Shown here piece by piece: positions 1-7,792 of a stretch of 29,196 bases of DNA (the stretch's first letter is position 1; every line of letters starts with the position of its first letter). The stretch comes from CAZMGG01 sp964565715. Its GTDB lineage: Bacteria; Planctomycetota; UBA1135; UBA2386. Location of the stretch: NCBI GenBank assembly GCA_964565715.1, contig CAZMGG010000069.1, positions 1 through 29,196 of the forward strand, read 5' to 3'. The notes under the pieces were generated by a model. That model ran no database searches. It had not been told where the DNA came from and saw only the letters and a list, made by a program, of their open reading frames with translations. The translations under genes were made by a program, and so were the position numbers.

Positions 1-1009
1 CTTGAACAGGTCGCGCACGCGTGAGGCGCCCACGCCCACGAACATCTCCACGAAGTCGCTGCCGGAGATGCTGAAGAAGGGCACGTCGGCCTCGCCGGCG
101 ATGGCCTTGGCCAGCAGGGTCTTGCCGGTGCCCGGCGAGCCGACCATCAGCACGCCGCGCGGGATCCGGCCGCCGAGCCGGGCGAACTTGCCCGGGTTCT
201 TCAGGAACTCGATGATCTCGCGCACCTCGGCCTTGGCCTCGTCCATGCCGGCGACGTCGTCGAACGTCACGTTGGTGCGGTTCTCCTTGGTGTAGAGCGC
301 CGCCCGGCTGCGGCCGAANNNNNNNNNNCGTGTTGGCCTCGGTCAGGTGGAAGGCGCGTGGGTTCAGCGACAGGGTGAAGTCGCGGACCGGCACGCCCTT
401 CGCCGCCAGCAGCGCCGCCGCTTCCTGCAGGCTGGCGCCGGCACCGCGCGGTTCGAGGCGCACGTAGCTGGTGCGGTTGTCGCGCTGCACCAGCGCGGTC
501 AGGTAGTTGCCGGCCTGCCGGCCGTCGCGCTCGGCGGCCGGCTGTACCGGCTGCGCGCCCTTGCCCGCCACCTCGCTGACGAAGTAGGCCTGGGTGACCC
601 GCACCCGGTCGTTCCGCACGTCGTCGAGGAAGCGTTCCAGCGAGCCTTGGTCGTCCGTCGGATACAGGTCCGGGTCGAGGCGCAGCTTCGGCAGGGTGCG
701 ATACAGCTCGGTGTCCTTGTCGAGCAGTTCGCGCACCACCAGTTCCATGTGCCGCACGCGCCCCTCGCTGCGGATCTCCACCGTCGCCACCCCGGTGTCG
801 GACAGCGACAGGTTCTCGACCTGGCCGTTGAGCAGGTGGCTGTAGAAGGCGTCGATCGAGCTGCTGCTCTCGATGCCGGCCCGCGACACCACCAGGAACA
901 GGGCGGTGAGCAGGGCCAGGATCAGGATCACGCCGCCCATGCCGCGGGGCTTGCGGGCCTTGGTGGTGCCGTCGTCGCCGGGGGCGGACTTGATCTCGCG
1001 CTTGGTCAT
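1..1009 (-). CDS. ftsH: ATP-dependent zinc metalloprotease FtsH (partial, split by assembly gap)
   Basis: Membrane-anchored AAA+ protease that degrades misassembled membrane proteins and regulatory targets. The piece at 329-1009 gives 227 residues: a basic start (MTKREIKS), one membrane helix at about residues 25-43 (VILILALLTALFLVV), then the periplasmic domain. The piece at 1-318 gives 106 residues of the AAA module: FGRSRAALY, VTFDDVAGMDEAK, Walker A GSPGTGKT, then FFSISGSDFVEMFVGVGAS. The second membrane helix and the linker that normally precede FGKSKAR are absent, and the 10 N cannot hold them. The protease domain (HEXXH) lies beyond the left edge. The ATG at 1009 follows the lptE stop by 46 bases, so it probably ends the CNNM-recO-BamD-like-lptE operon. 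The family assignment is firm; only the gap is uncertain. Confidence 0.95.
   Translation of the reverse strand, partial: MTKREIKSAPGDDGTTKARKPRGMGGVILILALLTALFLVVSRAGIESSSSIDAFYSHLLNGQVENLSLSDTGVATVEIRSEGRVRHMELVVRELLDKDTELYRTLPKLRLDPDLYPTDDQGSLERFLDDVRNDRVRVTQAYFVSEVAGKGAQPVQPAAERDGRQAGNYLTALVQRDNRTSYVRLEPRGAGASLQEAAALLAAKGVPVRDFTLSLNPRAFHLTEANTXXXXRPQPGGALHQGEPHQRDVRRRRRHGRGQGRGARDHRVPEEPGQVRPARRPDPARRADGRLAGHRQDPAGQGHRRRGRRALLQHLRQRLRGDVRGRGRLTRARPVQ
319..328. other. Assembly gap (10 N) inside ftsH
   Basis: Ten N separate the periplasmic part of FtsH from its AAA domain. The frames on the two sides do not match across 10 bases, and the second transmembrane helix plus linker (roughly 35-40 residues in E. 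coli FtsH) is missing. The true gap must therefore be longer, around 100 bases or more. This is a placeholder, not a frameshift in the organism. Confidence 0.95.
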
Positions 1010-1055
1010 GCGGTGCTGGCGGCCGCCTGGGGACGGCGGCGCCCTTCCTAGTTCG

Positions 1056-1559
1056 TCAAATCCCCGCCTCAAGGGCAAGGGCGATCTTGCGGGCGAGGTC
1101 CTGGACCAGCTCCCGGCGGGCCGAGGTCAGGTCCTCGCCGATCGGGCTGCGGAACTCGGCGCGGTCGGCGATGGCCCGCGCGACCAGGATACGGCCATCC
1201 CGGGCCCGGCGCAGGCGGATGCGGACGGTGGTCTCCTCGGTGCCCTCGCGGACCGGGTCCTGGCGGCTGCCGGGCACCAGGGTCCGCTCCCGATCGTCGC
1301 TGATCTCGACCTCGAGGATCGCGTCGGCGGTGGTCCGGGTGGCGGGCAGCAGGCCGGCGGTGGTGGGCAGCTCCCGGGCCAGGGCGGCGCTGAGGTCCGC
1401 CTCCAGCCGCTGGCGCCAGCTGCTGTTGCCGGCCACCTCCAGGAACACGCTCCGCACGCCCTGCTGGTCGAGGCCGGAGCCGAACGAGTAGCCGCAGCCG
1501 GCCAGCACGGTCAGGGCCAGGCAGGCCAACGCGGTGCGGTGGGGCCCGGGCCGGGTCAT
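1056..1559 (-). CDS. lptE: LptE-family LPS-assembly lipoprotein
   Basis: A 167-residue outer-membrane lipoprotein. LptE plugs the LptD barrel and helps deliver lipopolysaccharide to the cell surface. The N-terminus is a lipoprotein signal with lipobox LAGC (Cys22), followed by GYSFGSGLDQQGVRSVFLEV, the usual LptE opening (GCGY, then a short strand with the I/V-fl-V pattern). The body continues with RLEADLSAALARELP, ADAILEVEI and TVRIRLRRARDGRILV, the helix-strand pattern of the family. Its ATG overlaps the stop of the upstream BamD-like gene (ATGA), implying translational coupling, and ftsH follows. The length fits the family. The sequence is divergent, so the call rests on lipobox, pattern and context. 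Confidence 0.8.
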   Translation of the reverse strand: MTRPGPHRTALACLALTVLAGCGYSFGSGLDQQGVRSVFLEVAGNSSWRQRLEADLSAALARELPTTAGLLPATRTTADAILEVEISDDRERTLVPGSRQDPVREGTEETTVRIRLRRARDGRILVARAIADRAEFRSPIGEDLTSARRELVQDLARKIALALEAGI

Positions 1560-2467
1560 CGGCCGGCGTCCTGGGGCGGCCGGTCCGCGGGCGGCAGCTC
1601 GCGGAGCCGGGCGCTGGCGGCCTCGGCGCCGGCGGTGCCGGGGAAGCCGTCCACCGCCTGGGCCAGGTGGTGCCGCTCGCCGAAGGCGTTGCCGATCCGC
1701 CGGTAGAACGCCGCCACGGTCACGTGCCGCTCCGCCTGCCACTCGCGCAGGCGTTCCTGCGCCGCGGCGGCGTCGGCGACGAACGCCGGGTTCTCCGGCG
1801 GATTGGCCAGGAACTCGGCCAGTTCGCGGCTGGCGTGCTGCATCTGCTCCTCGTCGTAGTCCGGCCCCTGCAGGGTGGCGACGATGCTCATCGCGTAGCG
1901 GTAGCGGGCCAGCGGCACCCACTCGCTGTCCGGCCGGCGTCGCAGCAGGTCGCGGAAGCGCTCCTGGGCCAGCTGGTAGTCGCCGTCGGCCATGGCCATC
2001 TCGCCCAGCAGGCGCAGGGTGTCGGCCAGGTGCGGGTTGTCCGGGTAGCGGGTGATCAGGTGCTCCAGCACCGTGCGGCCGGCCCGCCGGTCCGACCAGA
2101 AGATCCAGAAGCCGGCGTCGCTCTGCACCAGCCGCCGGCCGGCGTCGAACTGCACCTGGATGACCCGCGGGCGCAGTTCGCTGTGCGGATGGCGGTCGGC
2201 GAACTCCTTGATGGTCTGGAACGCATCCCAGTCCTCGCCGGTGGCGAGCTGCGCCGACGCCAGGGTCAGCTCGAAGCGGTCGCGGATGCGGCGGGGGAAC
2301 TCGCGACGGTCGTGGCGGGCCAGCAGGTCGCGGCAGGCGGCGTGCTCGCCGGCGTTCTGCAGGGCGATGGCCTCGTCGAGGATCTCCTGGGCGTCCGGCA
2401 GCAGCGGCGGCTCGCCAGCGCAGGCGGCGAGGCAGAGGAGGAGGAGCGGGGCCGCGTCGAGCCGCAT
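1556..2467 (-). CDS. BamD/YfiO-like TPR outer-membrane lipoprotein
   Basis: A 303-residue lipoprotein with signal MRLDAAPLLLLCLAAC (Cys16) and then tetratricopeptide-like helices. Recognisable repeat stretches are AIALQNAGEHAACRDLLA, AFQTIKEFADRHPHSELRP, LITRYPDNPHLADTLRLLG and MAMADGDYQLAQERFRDLL. The spacing of YPdnphladtL and gDyqlAqerFrdLL resembles BamD, the lipoprotein that works with BamA in folding outer-membrane proteins. The middle also carries a less typical segment (FWIFWSDRRAGRTVLEHL) between repeats. It sits directly upstream of lptE with an ATGA overlap, which supports a role in outer-membrane biogenesis. It could instead be a generic TPR lipoprotein, so no gene symbol is given. 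Confidence 0.7.
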   Translation of the reverse strand: MRLDAAPLLLLCLAACAGEPPLLPDAQEILDEAIALQNAGEHAACRDLLARHDRREFPRRIRDRFELTLASAQLATGEDWDAFQTIKEFADRHPHSELRPRVIQVQFDAGRRLVQSDAGFWIFWSDRRAGRTVLEHLITRYPDNPHLADTLRLLGEMAMADGDYQLAQERFRDLLRRRPDSEWVPLARYRYAMSIVATLQGPDYDEEQMQHASRELAEFLANPPENPAFVADAAAAQERLREWQAERHVTVAAFYRRIGNAFGERHHLAQAVDGFPGTAGAEAASARLRELPPADRPPQDAGR

Positions 2468-2514
2468 GGGCCGGGCACGGTAAGGGGCGCCGCGGCCGTT
2501 GCAAAGCGAACGGC

Positions 2515-3267
2515 TCAGCGGCCGCCGCCGAACACCTGCGCCCGCAGGGGGCAGCGCCGCTCCAGGGCCGATTCCAGCCAGACGGCGGGCAGCGCCACCG
2601 CCACCGCCGACAGCCGGGCGGGGTCCTTCTGCGGCAGTTCCCGGCCCGGCGCCGCCCGCAGTTCGCGCAGCAGTTCGAGGGCCGCACCCGGCACGCCGTG
2701 GCGGCCGGGGCCGGCGTGCTGCCGGCAGACCAGCATCGGACCGAGACGGAAGGCGTGGCCGCCGAGGGCGCCGCCGCACTCGCCGCAGCCAGCCAGGTCC
2801 GGCAGCGCGCCGAGGTGGTCCAGGTAGCGGAGCTCCAGGCCGAGCACGACCACCGGCAGGGCCGGCTCCGGGCAGCGTTCCAGCAGGCTCAGGCCGCCGG
2901 TCAGCAGGTCGAACAGGTCCGGATCCGGCCGGTCGGCGGGGAAGCCCGGGTCGCACAGCGCGCACCAGTGGCTGGCGGCGACGTAGCGGGCCGGGACCCG
3001 CAGGGCGCGCCGCTCGTGCTCGAGCACCGCCCGTTCGAGCAGCCGCAGGCCGCCGCGGTCCGGCGACAGGGTGGCGCGGACCTCGTTGAGGAAGTCGATC
3101 CGGCCCAGCATCGGCGAGGTGGGCCGGTGGGCGCCCTTGGCCAGGGCCTGCACCCGGCCGTGGTCGCGCAGCAGCAGCGTCACCACCCGGCTCGACTCGC
3201 GGAAGTCGAAGCGCTTCCACACCAGGGCCCGGGCGGTGAGCCGGCCGCGCTGGCGGGGCTCGGCCAC
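2515..3267 (-). CDS. recO: DNA repair protein RecO
   Basis: RecO works with RecR (and RecF) to load RecA onto SSB-coated single-stranded DNA during gap repair. The 250-residue protein has the N-terminal OB fold (TARALVWKRFDFRESSRVVT, HGRVQALAKGAHRPTSPMLG) and then the helical domain with the zinc site CGECGG and a later CRQHAG, as in zinc-containing RecO proteins. The start is GTG at 3267: the MAEPRQRGRLTARALV reading aligns with the family N-terminus and begins one base after the CNNM gene stop. The pair CNNM-recO is a common bacterial neighbourhood. The BamD-like gene starts 47 bases downstream. Confidence 0.9.
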   Translation of the reverse strand: MAEPRQRGRLTARALVWKRFDFRESSRVVTLLLRDHGRVQALAKGAHRPTSPMLGRIDFLNEVRATLSPDRGGLRLLERAVLEHERRALRVPARYVAASHWCALCDPGFPADRPDPDLFDLLTGGLSLLERCPEPALPVVVLGLELRYLDHLGALPDLAGCGECGGALGGHAFRLGPMLVCRQHAGPGRHGVPGAALELLRELRAAPGRELPQKDPARLSAVAVALPAVWLESALERRCPLRAQVFGGGR

Positions 3268-3268
3268 G

Positions 3269-4615
3269 TCAGCCGCTCTCGGGCAGCGGCTCGGGCTGCA
3301 CGGCGGTCACCCGCAGCCGGCGCAGGCGGCGATCGTCGGCCTTCAGCACCTGGATCTCGACCCCGGCCAGCGTGATCGTCTCGCCGGCCACCGGGATCCG
3401 GTTGAGGTGGCTGATCACGTAGCCGGCGATGGTGTCGTAGTCGTCGTGCTCCGGCAGCTCGGTGCCCAGCATGGCATTGACGTCGGCGACCCGCGTGCGC
3501 GCCGGCACCTCGATCACGCGGCCCTTGTCGACCTCGTCGATCCGCGCCTCGTCCTCGTCGGCGTCGTACTCGTCGTCGATGTCGCCGACGATCTCCTCGA
3601 GGATGTCCTCGATCGAGATCACGCCGGCGGTGCCGCCGTACTCGTCGAGCACGATCGCCATCTGCAGGCGTTCGGCCTTGAAGCGGCGCAGCAGGGGCAC
3701 CACTGCCATGGTCTCCGGCACGAACAGCGGCTCGCGCATCATGCTGCGCACCGGCGCGTCGAGGTCGGCGGTGCGCGACTCGCCGTTGGTGGGCACCAGC
3801 CGCAGCGCATCCTTGACGTAGAACACGCCGACCACCTCGTCGATGCGGCCGTCGAAGACCGGATAGCGCGAGAAGCCGTGCTTGAGCGTGAACTGGATCG
3901 CCTCGCGCAGCGACATCGCCGCCGGCACGGCGACGATGTCGGTCCGCGGCGTCATCGCCTCGCTGACCTGCAGGTCCTTGAGTTCGAGGATGTTGCCGAT
4001 CCAGCTCCGCTCCTCCTCCTGCAGGGCGTCGTCGGTGACCGAATCGCTCACCGCCGCCATCACCTCCTCGGCGACGTCGTCGGGACTGGTCACGGCCTCG
4101 TCACGGATCCGCAGCGCGGACAGGAAGGCGCGGGTGATCAGGCGGATCGGCAGCACCACCGGGAAGCGCAGGATCGCCCGGCCGAGCCGCAGGGCCGGCA
4201 GCGAGGCCACCAGGGTGGCCTCGGCGCGCTTCTCGGCCACCGCCGCCGGCAGCACGCCGCAGAACAGCAGGGCCACCGCGCCCAGGGACAGCAGGGTCAC
4301 GGTCTGCGCCGGACCGGTCACCGCCGCCGGCACCAGCAGGAACGCGGCGATCAGGCCGCCGAGCGCGAGGCAGCGGGCCACCACCTGGTACTCGGGGTCG
4401 CGTTGCTCGAGTTCGGCCACCAGCGCCAGCCCCTTGCCGTTCTTGTGGCGGAGCTGCAGCTTGCCGGGTGAGTAGATCAGCAGTGCGGCGCCGGCGAGGC
4501 TGCCGTAGCAGCCGAGCGCGAGACCGCCCAGCACCAGCAACAGGTAGAGCGGGTCGGCGGTCGACGCCTCGGCGGTGGGGCCGGGCGGCCCCTGGATCCA
4601 GGACAGCGCGGCCAT
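3269..4615 (-). CDS. CNNM/CorC-type (hemolysin C family) membrane protein with CBS pair
   Basis: A 448-residue integral membrane protein. Order: three or four membrane helices forming a DUF21-like domain (about residues 22-130), a cytoplasmic linker, tandem CBS domains (about 219-280 and 288-345) with AMTPRTDIVAV and VLDEYGGTAGVISIEDILEE, an acidic stretch (DIDDEYDADEDEARIDE), and the C-terminal CorC/HlyC FAD-like domain (about 360-440: VIEVPARTRVADVNAMLG, DYDTIAGYVI). The family is linked to divalent cation export or homeostasis, with nucleotide sensing by the CBS pair. The start at 4615 gives a complete first helix. It heads the minus-strand operon that continues with recO one base later. 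The substrate cannot be read from the sequence. Confidence 0.9.
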   Translation of the reverse strand: MAALSWIQGPPGPTAEASTADPLYLLLVLGGLALGCYGSLAGAALLIYSPGKLQLRHKNGKGLALVAELEQRDPEYQVVARCLALGGLIAAFLLVPAAVTGPAQTVTLLSLGAVALLFCGVLPAAVAEKRAEATLVASLPALRLGRAILRFPVVLPIRLITRAFLSALRIRDEAVTSPDDVAEEVMAAVSDSVTDDALQEEERSWIGNILELKDLQVSEAMTPRTDIVAVPAAMSLREAIQFTLKHGFSRYPVFDGRIDEVVGVFYVKDALRLVPTNGESRTADLDAPVRSMMREPLFVPETMAVVPLLRRFKAERLQMAIVLDEYGGTAGVISIEDILEEIVGDIDDEYDADEDEARIDEVDKGRVIEVPARTRVADVNAMLGTELPEHDDYDTIAGYVISHLNRIPVAGETITLAGVEIQVLKADDRRLRRLRVTAVQPEPLPESG

Positions 4616-4896
4616 GGTCAGCGACCCCGGCGATCGGTCAGGCAGCGGCCTGGGCGGCAGTGGCGTTGGCTCGCGGCGCCTCGTGCGCCGCGGCTAGGGT
4701 CGGGGTCTTCGGCGGGTGCGTCGGGACGAGGCGGAGCACCCTGGTCGGCGTTGGTATCCACGGAAGTCAGGGGGGAGAGCATAGGGACGTCGGCCGGCCG
4801 GCGTCCAGGGCGGGGAACGCTGACGTCGGGGTCGCCGTCGGCAAGCCCTTGTAGATCATCGGGTTGGGGAAGAACAGGCGAGGGCGAGCGCGAGGT
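4616..4896. other. Intergenic region with no convincing gene
   Basis: This is the leader of the CNNM operon and the tail of the HDOD-GGDEF gene. A 54-codon minus-strand frame runs from ATG 4782 to a TGA two bases before the CNNM start. Its third-position base use is mixed, it has no ribosome-binding site, and the product is Pro/Arg-rich with no recognisable domain. I see no clear promoter or terminator. Confidence 0.5.
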
Positions 4897-6822
4897 TCAC
4901 GCCTCGGCATCGACCGAGAAGCGGTTCCGGCCCTGTGCCTTGCTGGCATAGAGCGCCTGGTCGGCGCGCTGCAGGACCGTCTCGACGGTGTCGTCCGGCC
5001 GGGCGGCAGCCATGCCGATCGACACGGTGAGGGGCAGGCCGATCTGGTCGCCGCGGGCCTCGATGGCGGTGGCGACGCGGGCGGCGAGCACCGCGCCCTC
5101 CTCGGCGTCGGTCTCCGGCAGCACCACCAGGAACTCCTCGCCGCCGTAGCGGCAGACGGTGTCCGAGCGGCGGACGGTCTTGCGCATGACGTCGGCCATG
5201 GCGCGCAGCGCCGCGTCGCCCTGCAGGTGACCGTAGCGGTCGTTGAGCTTCTTGAAGTCGTCCATGTCGAGCATCAGGACCGTCAGCGGCTCGCCGTTGC
5301 GGCTGGTCCGGACCAGTTCCTGCTCGAGGCCCTTGATGCCGGTGGTGCGGTTGAACAGCCGCGTCAGCGGATCGGTGAGTGCGAACTTCTGCGCCCGCTG
5401 CCGGCGACGCTTGAGCAGCAGGTTCTCCACCAGCAGCGAGGTGGTGTGGCACAGCGTCGAGGCCATCTCGGCGTCCCGCAGCAGCAGGATCGGCCGGCAG
5501 GTGATGGCGCGATCGAGCACTAGGAACGACGGCGTCGCGAACTCGCGGTTGAGCGGCGCCAGCAGGGCCTCGTCGGCGCCGATCCAGCGCAGCAGGCCAT
5601 CGGCGCCGCCCTGCTCCACCCGGGTCGGCCGTTCCTCCTGCAGGGCCCGCTGCAGGGCGGTGGTCTCCGCCGGCGATGGCGTCAGCACGAGCTGCGGCAC
5701 CTTGCGGGCCGACAGGTCGGCCTTGGCCCGCACCACCACCTGGTTCTGGTCGCGGATCCAGCGGATGCACAGGGCGCGGTCGTAGTCGAGGAACCGCAGG
5801 GCGGCGGCGGTGGTGGCCGTGGCGATGCCGCGGTAGGAGGCCGACTTGCTGCAGTCGAGGATGCTGAGCACGACCTCCGACACGTCGCCGTGCCGGCGGG
5901 AAGGGAACAGGTCGAGGTCCTCGAGCGGATCCTGGTCCAGGTCGGTCTGCGGTTCGCCGGTGTCGAGGCGGCACTGCAGCAGGACCTGGCCGACCTCGTG
6001 GCGCAGGTTCTGGGCCGTCAGCAGGTCCTCGCGGCTGGCCCCGGCCAGCACGGCGAGGCGCAGGCTGGCGTCCCCGCCGCCGTCCGGATGCCAGAAGTCC
6101 GCCAGTTCGGCCAGCAGCTCGGCGGCCCGGATCAGGGCGACCGCCGGGTCGGCGGCCGGGTCGGCGGCCGGGTCGGCGGGTTCGGCCAGCCGCGCCAGCG
6201 GATCGGCGATGCAGGCCGGCAGGTCCCAGCGCCGCAGCCACTCCGAGGCGTGGCCCGGTGCCGGCGACCCCGCCTGCCGCATGCCCAGGAAGCGCAGCCA
6301 CTCGGGCAGGTCGTGCAGCAGCCCGAGCAGGTAGGCGGTGTCCGGTTCGAGCGTTCCGGCGGCGTGGGCCAGGGTGCGGGCGGCGATGGCGGTGGCCACC
6401 GCGTGCAGCCAGAGCTGCCGGATCGGACCGGTGCCGGCGACGTCCTTGGTCGGCACGTCGAGCGCCCGCCGGGTGAGCGAGGGGCCCAGGGTGGCGGCGA
6501 TTGCAGCGATGCTCCATTGCTCGCGCTGGGCGCCGTAAGCCGGCGCCGCCGCCGCCCGCAGGCAGCGGAGCACACTGGGCGGGTCCAGTTCGAGCAGGCC
6601 GAGGACCGTCCGGATATCGGTGGTTCGCACCGCCCGGCGGGCACGCCGGCGCAGGTCGCGGATCGCGAGCACCGACGGCAGGGCGGACAGGGGATTGCGG
6701 GCGCTGGACACGCGGATGGGATCGGAGCTCTGCCGCCGAACGGGCGGTGGTTGCGGTTCTTCATCGGCGGTCTGCGGCGAATCGCTCAACCCGTGTTCGG
6801 ATCGCCACAACGGGCCGCGCAC
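4897..6822 (-). CDS. HDOD-domain diguanylate cyclase (HDOD-GGDEF)
   Basis: Signalling protein of about 641 residues if it starts at GTG 6822. The open frame extends further upstream, but that part overlaps the divergent sigma gene; GTG 6711 is an alternative. HDOD-like helical domain at about residues 50-230 (DPPSVLRCLRAA, LWLHAVATAIAARTLAH, AYLLGLLHDLPEWLRF). A GAF-like middle at about 310-455 (VVLSILDCSKSASYRGIA, LDYDRALCIRWI). GGDEF domain at about 480-640 with active site RYGGEEF (558-564), metal-binding DMDDFKKLND and an RxxD inhibitory site (R551-D554), so an active, product-inhibited c-di-GMP synthase is expected. No transmembrane segment. It is divergent from a sigma-factor gene, so shared control is possible. 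Confidence 0.85.
   Translation of the reverse strand: MRGPLWRSEHGLSDSPQTADEEPQPPPVRRQSSDPIRVSSARNPLSALPSVLAIRDLRRRARRAVRTTDIRTVLGLLELDPPSVLRCLRAAAAPAYGAQREQWSIAAIAATLGPSLTRRALDVPTKDVAGTGPIRQLWLHAVATAIAARTLAHAAGTLEPDTAYLLGLLHDLPEWLRFLGMRQAGSPAPGHASEWLRRWDLPACIADPLARLAEPADPAADPAADPAVALIRAAELLAELADFWHPDGGGDASLRLAVLAGASREDLLTAQNLRHEVGQVLLQCRLDTGEPQTDLDQDPLEDLDLFPSRRHGDVSEVVLSILDCSKSASYRGIATATTAAALRFLDYDRALCIRWIRDQNQVVVRAKADLSARKVPQLVLTPSPAETTALQRALQEERPTRVEQGGADGLLRWIGADEALLAPLNREFATPSFLVLDRAITCRPILLLRDAEMASTLCHTTSLLVENLLLKRRRQRAQKFALTDPLTRLFNRTTGIKGLEQELVRTSRNGEPLTVLMLDMDDFKKLNDRYGHLQGDAALRAMADVMRKTVRRSDTVCRYGGEEFLVVLPETDAEEGAVLAARVATAIEARGDQIGLPLTVSIGMAAARPDDTVETVLQRADQALYASKAQGRNRFSVDAEA
6146..6180. 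repeat. 12-bp tandem repeat coding for DPAA units
   Basis: Almost three copies of GGGTCGGCGGCC (6146-6157, 6158-6169, 6170-6180) lie inside the HDOD-GGDEF gene. On the minus strand they encode ADPAADPAADP, a flexible linker. The period is a multiple of three, so copy-number change would keep the frame. Confidence 0.9.
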
Positions 6823-6921
6823 CCGGCGTCGCGACCGGGGTTGTGGCGAAATCGGACGTACTGTCCTAAGGGCATTCTGGAAAGCGAGATGCGAAGGCAG
6901 AGGTCGGTGGGAGGCGGGAAT

Positions 6922-6940
6922 CCCGGGTGCTTGGCCCGGG
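6922..6940. promoter_or_regulatory. Short dyad in the divergent spacer before the sigma gene
   Basis: CCCGGG at 6922-6927 and again at 6935-6940, separated by seven bases, could form a small hairpin or a factor site 22 bases before the sigma-factor ATG. Each half is itself palindromic. The 139-base spacer between the two divergent genes shows no clear -35/-10 pair. Confidence 0.3.
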
Positions 6941-6961
6941 CTTCGCAAGAGGGCGGCCGCC

Positions 6962-7729
6962 ATGACCCCTCCCGCCCCCTGCGTGGAGCCCTCGCCGCGG
7001 CTCCGCGACCCCCTGCGGCTCCGCGCCGAACAGGTGCTGGCCGAACACGACTGCGACGTCACCGCCATCCCCGGCGTCCGGGAGGGTGGTGAGGCCGAAT
7101 ACCGCGCCGGTCTGGCCACCGGCCTGATGGACCTCTACCGCCGCACCGGCAGCCGCGAGGTGTTCGACTGCCTGGTCGCCCTGGTGGCGCCGCACCTGCA
7201 GAACCGCGTGCGGTCCCGGCTGCGCCATCTGGCGCCGTGCCTGGACCCTGCCGAGGTGTTCCAGGACGCCATCGTCAACATCTACCGCTACCCCGACCGC
7301 TTCGACCCGTGCCGCGCCGGCGCCTTCGCCGCCTGGTCGTCCACCATCGTCGACAACACCATCCGCCGGCAGCTCCGGCGGCTGCGCACCGGTCCCGACA
7401 TCGCGTTGAGCCCCGCCGAGATCCTGGCCCAGCATCCGGACGCGGCGGGTCGCACGCCCTTCCAGGCGGTGCAGGACGGCGAGGACTGCCGGCGTGCGCT
7501 CACCTCGTTCCGCCTGTTCCTCTCGTTCTACCTGCTGGCCTTCGAGGCCCTGAGCGAGCGCGAGCGGTTCGTCCTGCAGATGGTCGAGGTGCGGCAGATG
7601 CGCTACGCGGAACTGGCCGAGGTGCTGGGCGTGCGGCCCGAGGCCCTGAAGATGGTGGTGTTCCGGGCGCGCAAGCGGATCCACGACCGGCTGGTGGTCT
7701 GGCTCGGCAGCGGCCGTCGCGCGGCCTGA
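6962..7729 (+). CDS. RNA polymerase sigma-70 family (ECF-like) factor
   Basis: A 255-residue sigma factor. Region 2 lies at about residues 60-140 (EVFDCLVALVAPHLQNRV, LDPAEVFQDAIVNIYRY, AAWSSTIVDNTIRRQLRR). Region 4 lies at about 195-245 (LSERERFVLQMVEVRQM, YAELAEVLGVRPEALKMV, FRARKRIHDRL), a helix-turn-helix for -35 recognition. It is longer than most ECF factors because of a 55-residue N-terminal extension and a roughly 50-residue linker between regions 2 and 4. Planctomycetota often carry such atypical factors. ATG 6962 is chosen because upstream sequence in the frame is low in coding character. No anti-sigma gene is adjacent: downstream lies hutI, upstream the divergent HDOD-GGDEF gene. 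Confidence 0.85.
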   Translation: MTPPAPCVEPSPRLRDPLRLRAEQVLAEHDCDVTAIPGVREGGEAEYRAGLATGLMDLYRRTGSREVFDCLVALVAPHLQNRVRSRLRHLAPCLDPAEVFQDAIVNIYRYPDRFDPCRAGAFAAWSSTIVDNTIRRQLRRLRTGPDIALSPAEILAQHPDAAGRTPFQAVQDGEDCRRALTSFRLFLSFYLLAFEALSERERFVLQMVEVRQMRYAELAEVLGVRPEALKMVVFRARKRIHDRLVVWLGSGRRAA

Positions 7730-7792
7730 GCGCGGGGGTGACCGCGAAAGCGCGCGGGCCGTCCGGCGGGCAGCGGTATCGTCGCGCCGGTC

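Noticed and set aside
4618..4782. 54-codon minus-strand frame ending two bases before the CNNM start
   Set aside because: The tight spacing is suggestive, but third-position base use is mixed, there is no ribosome-binding site, and the product is featureless and Pro/Arg-rich.
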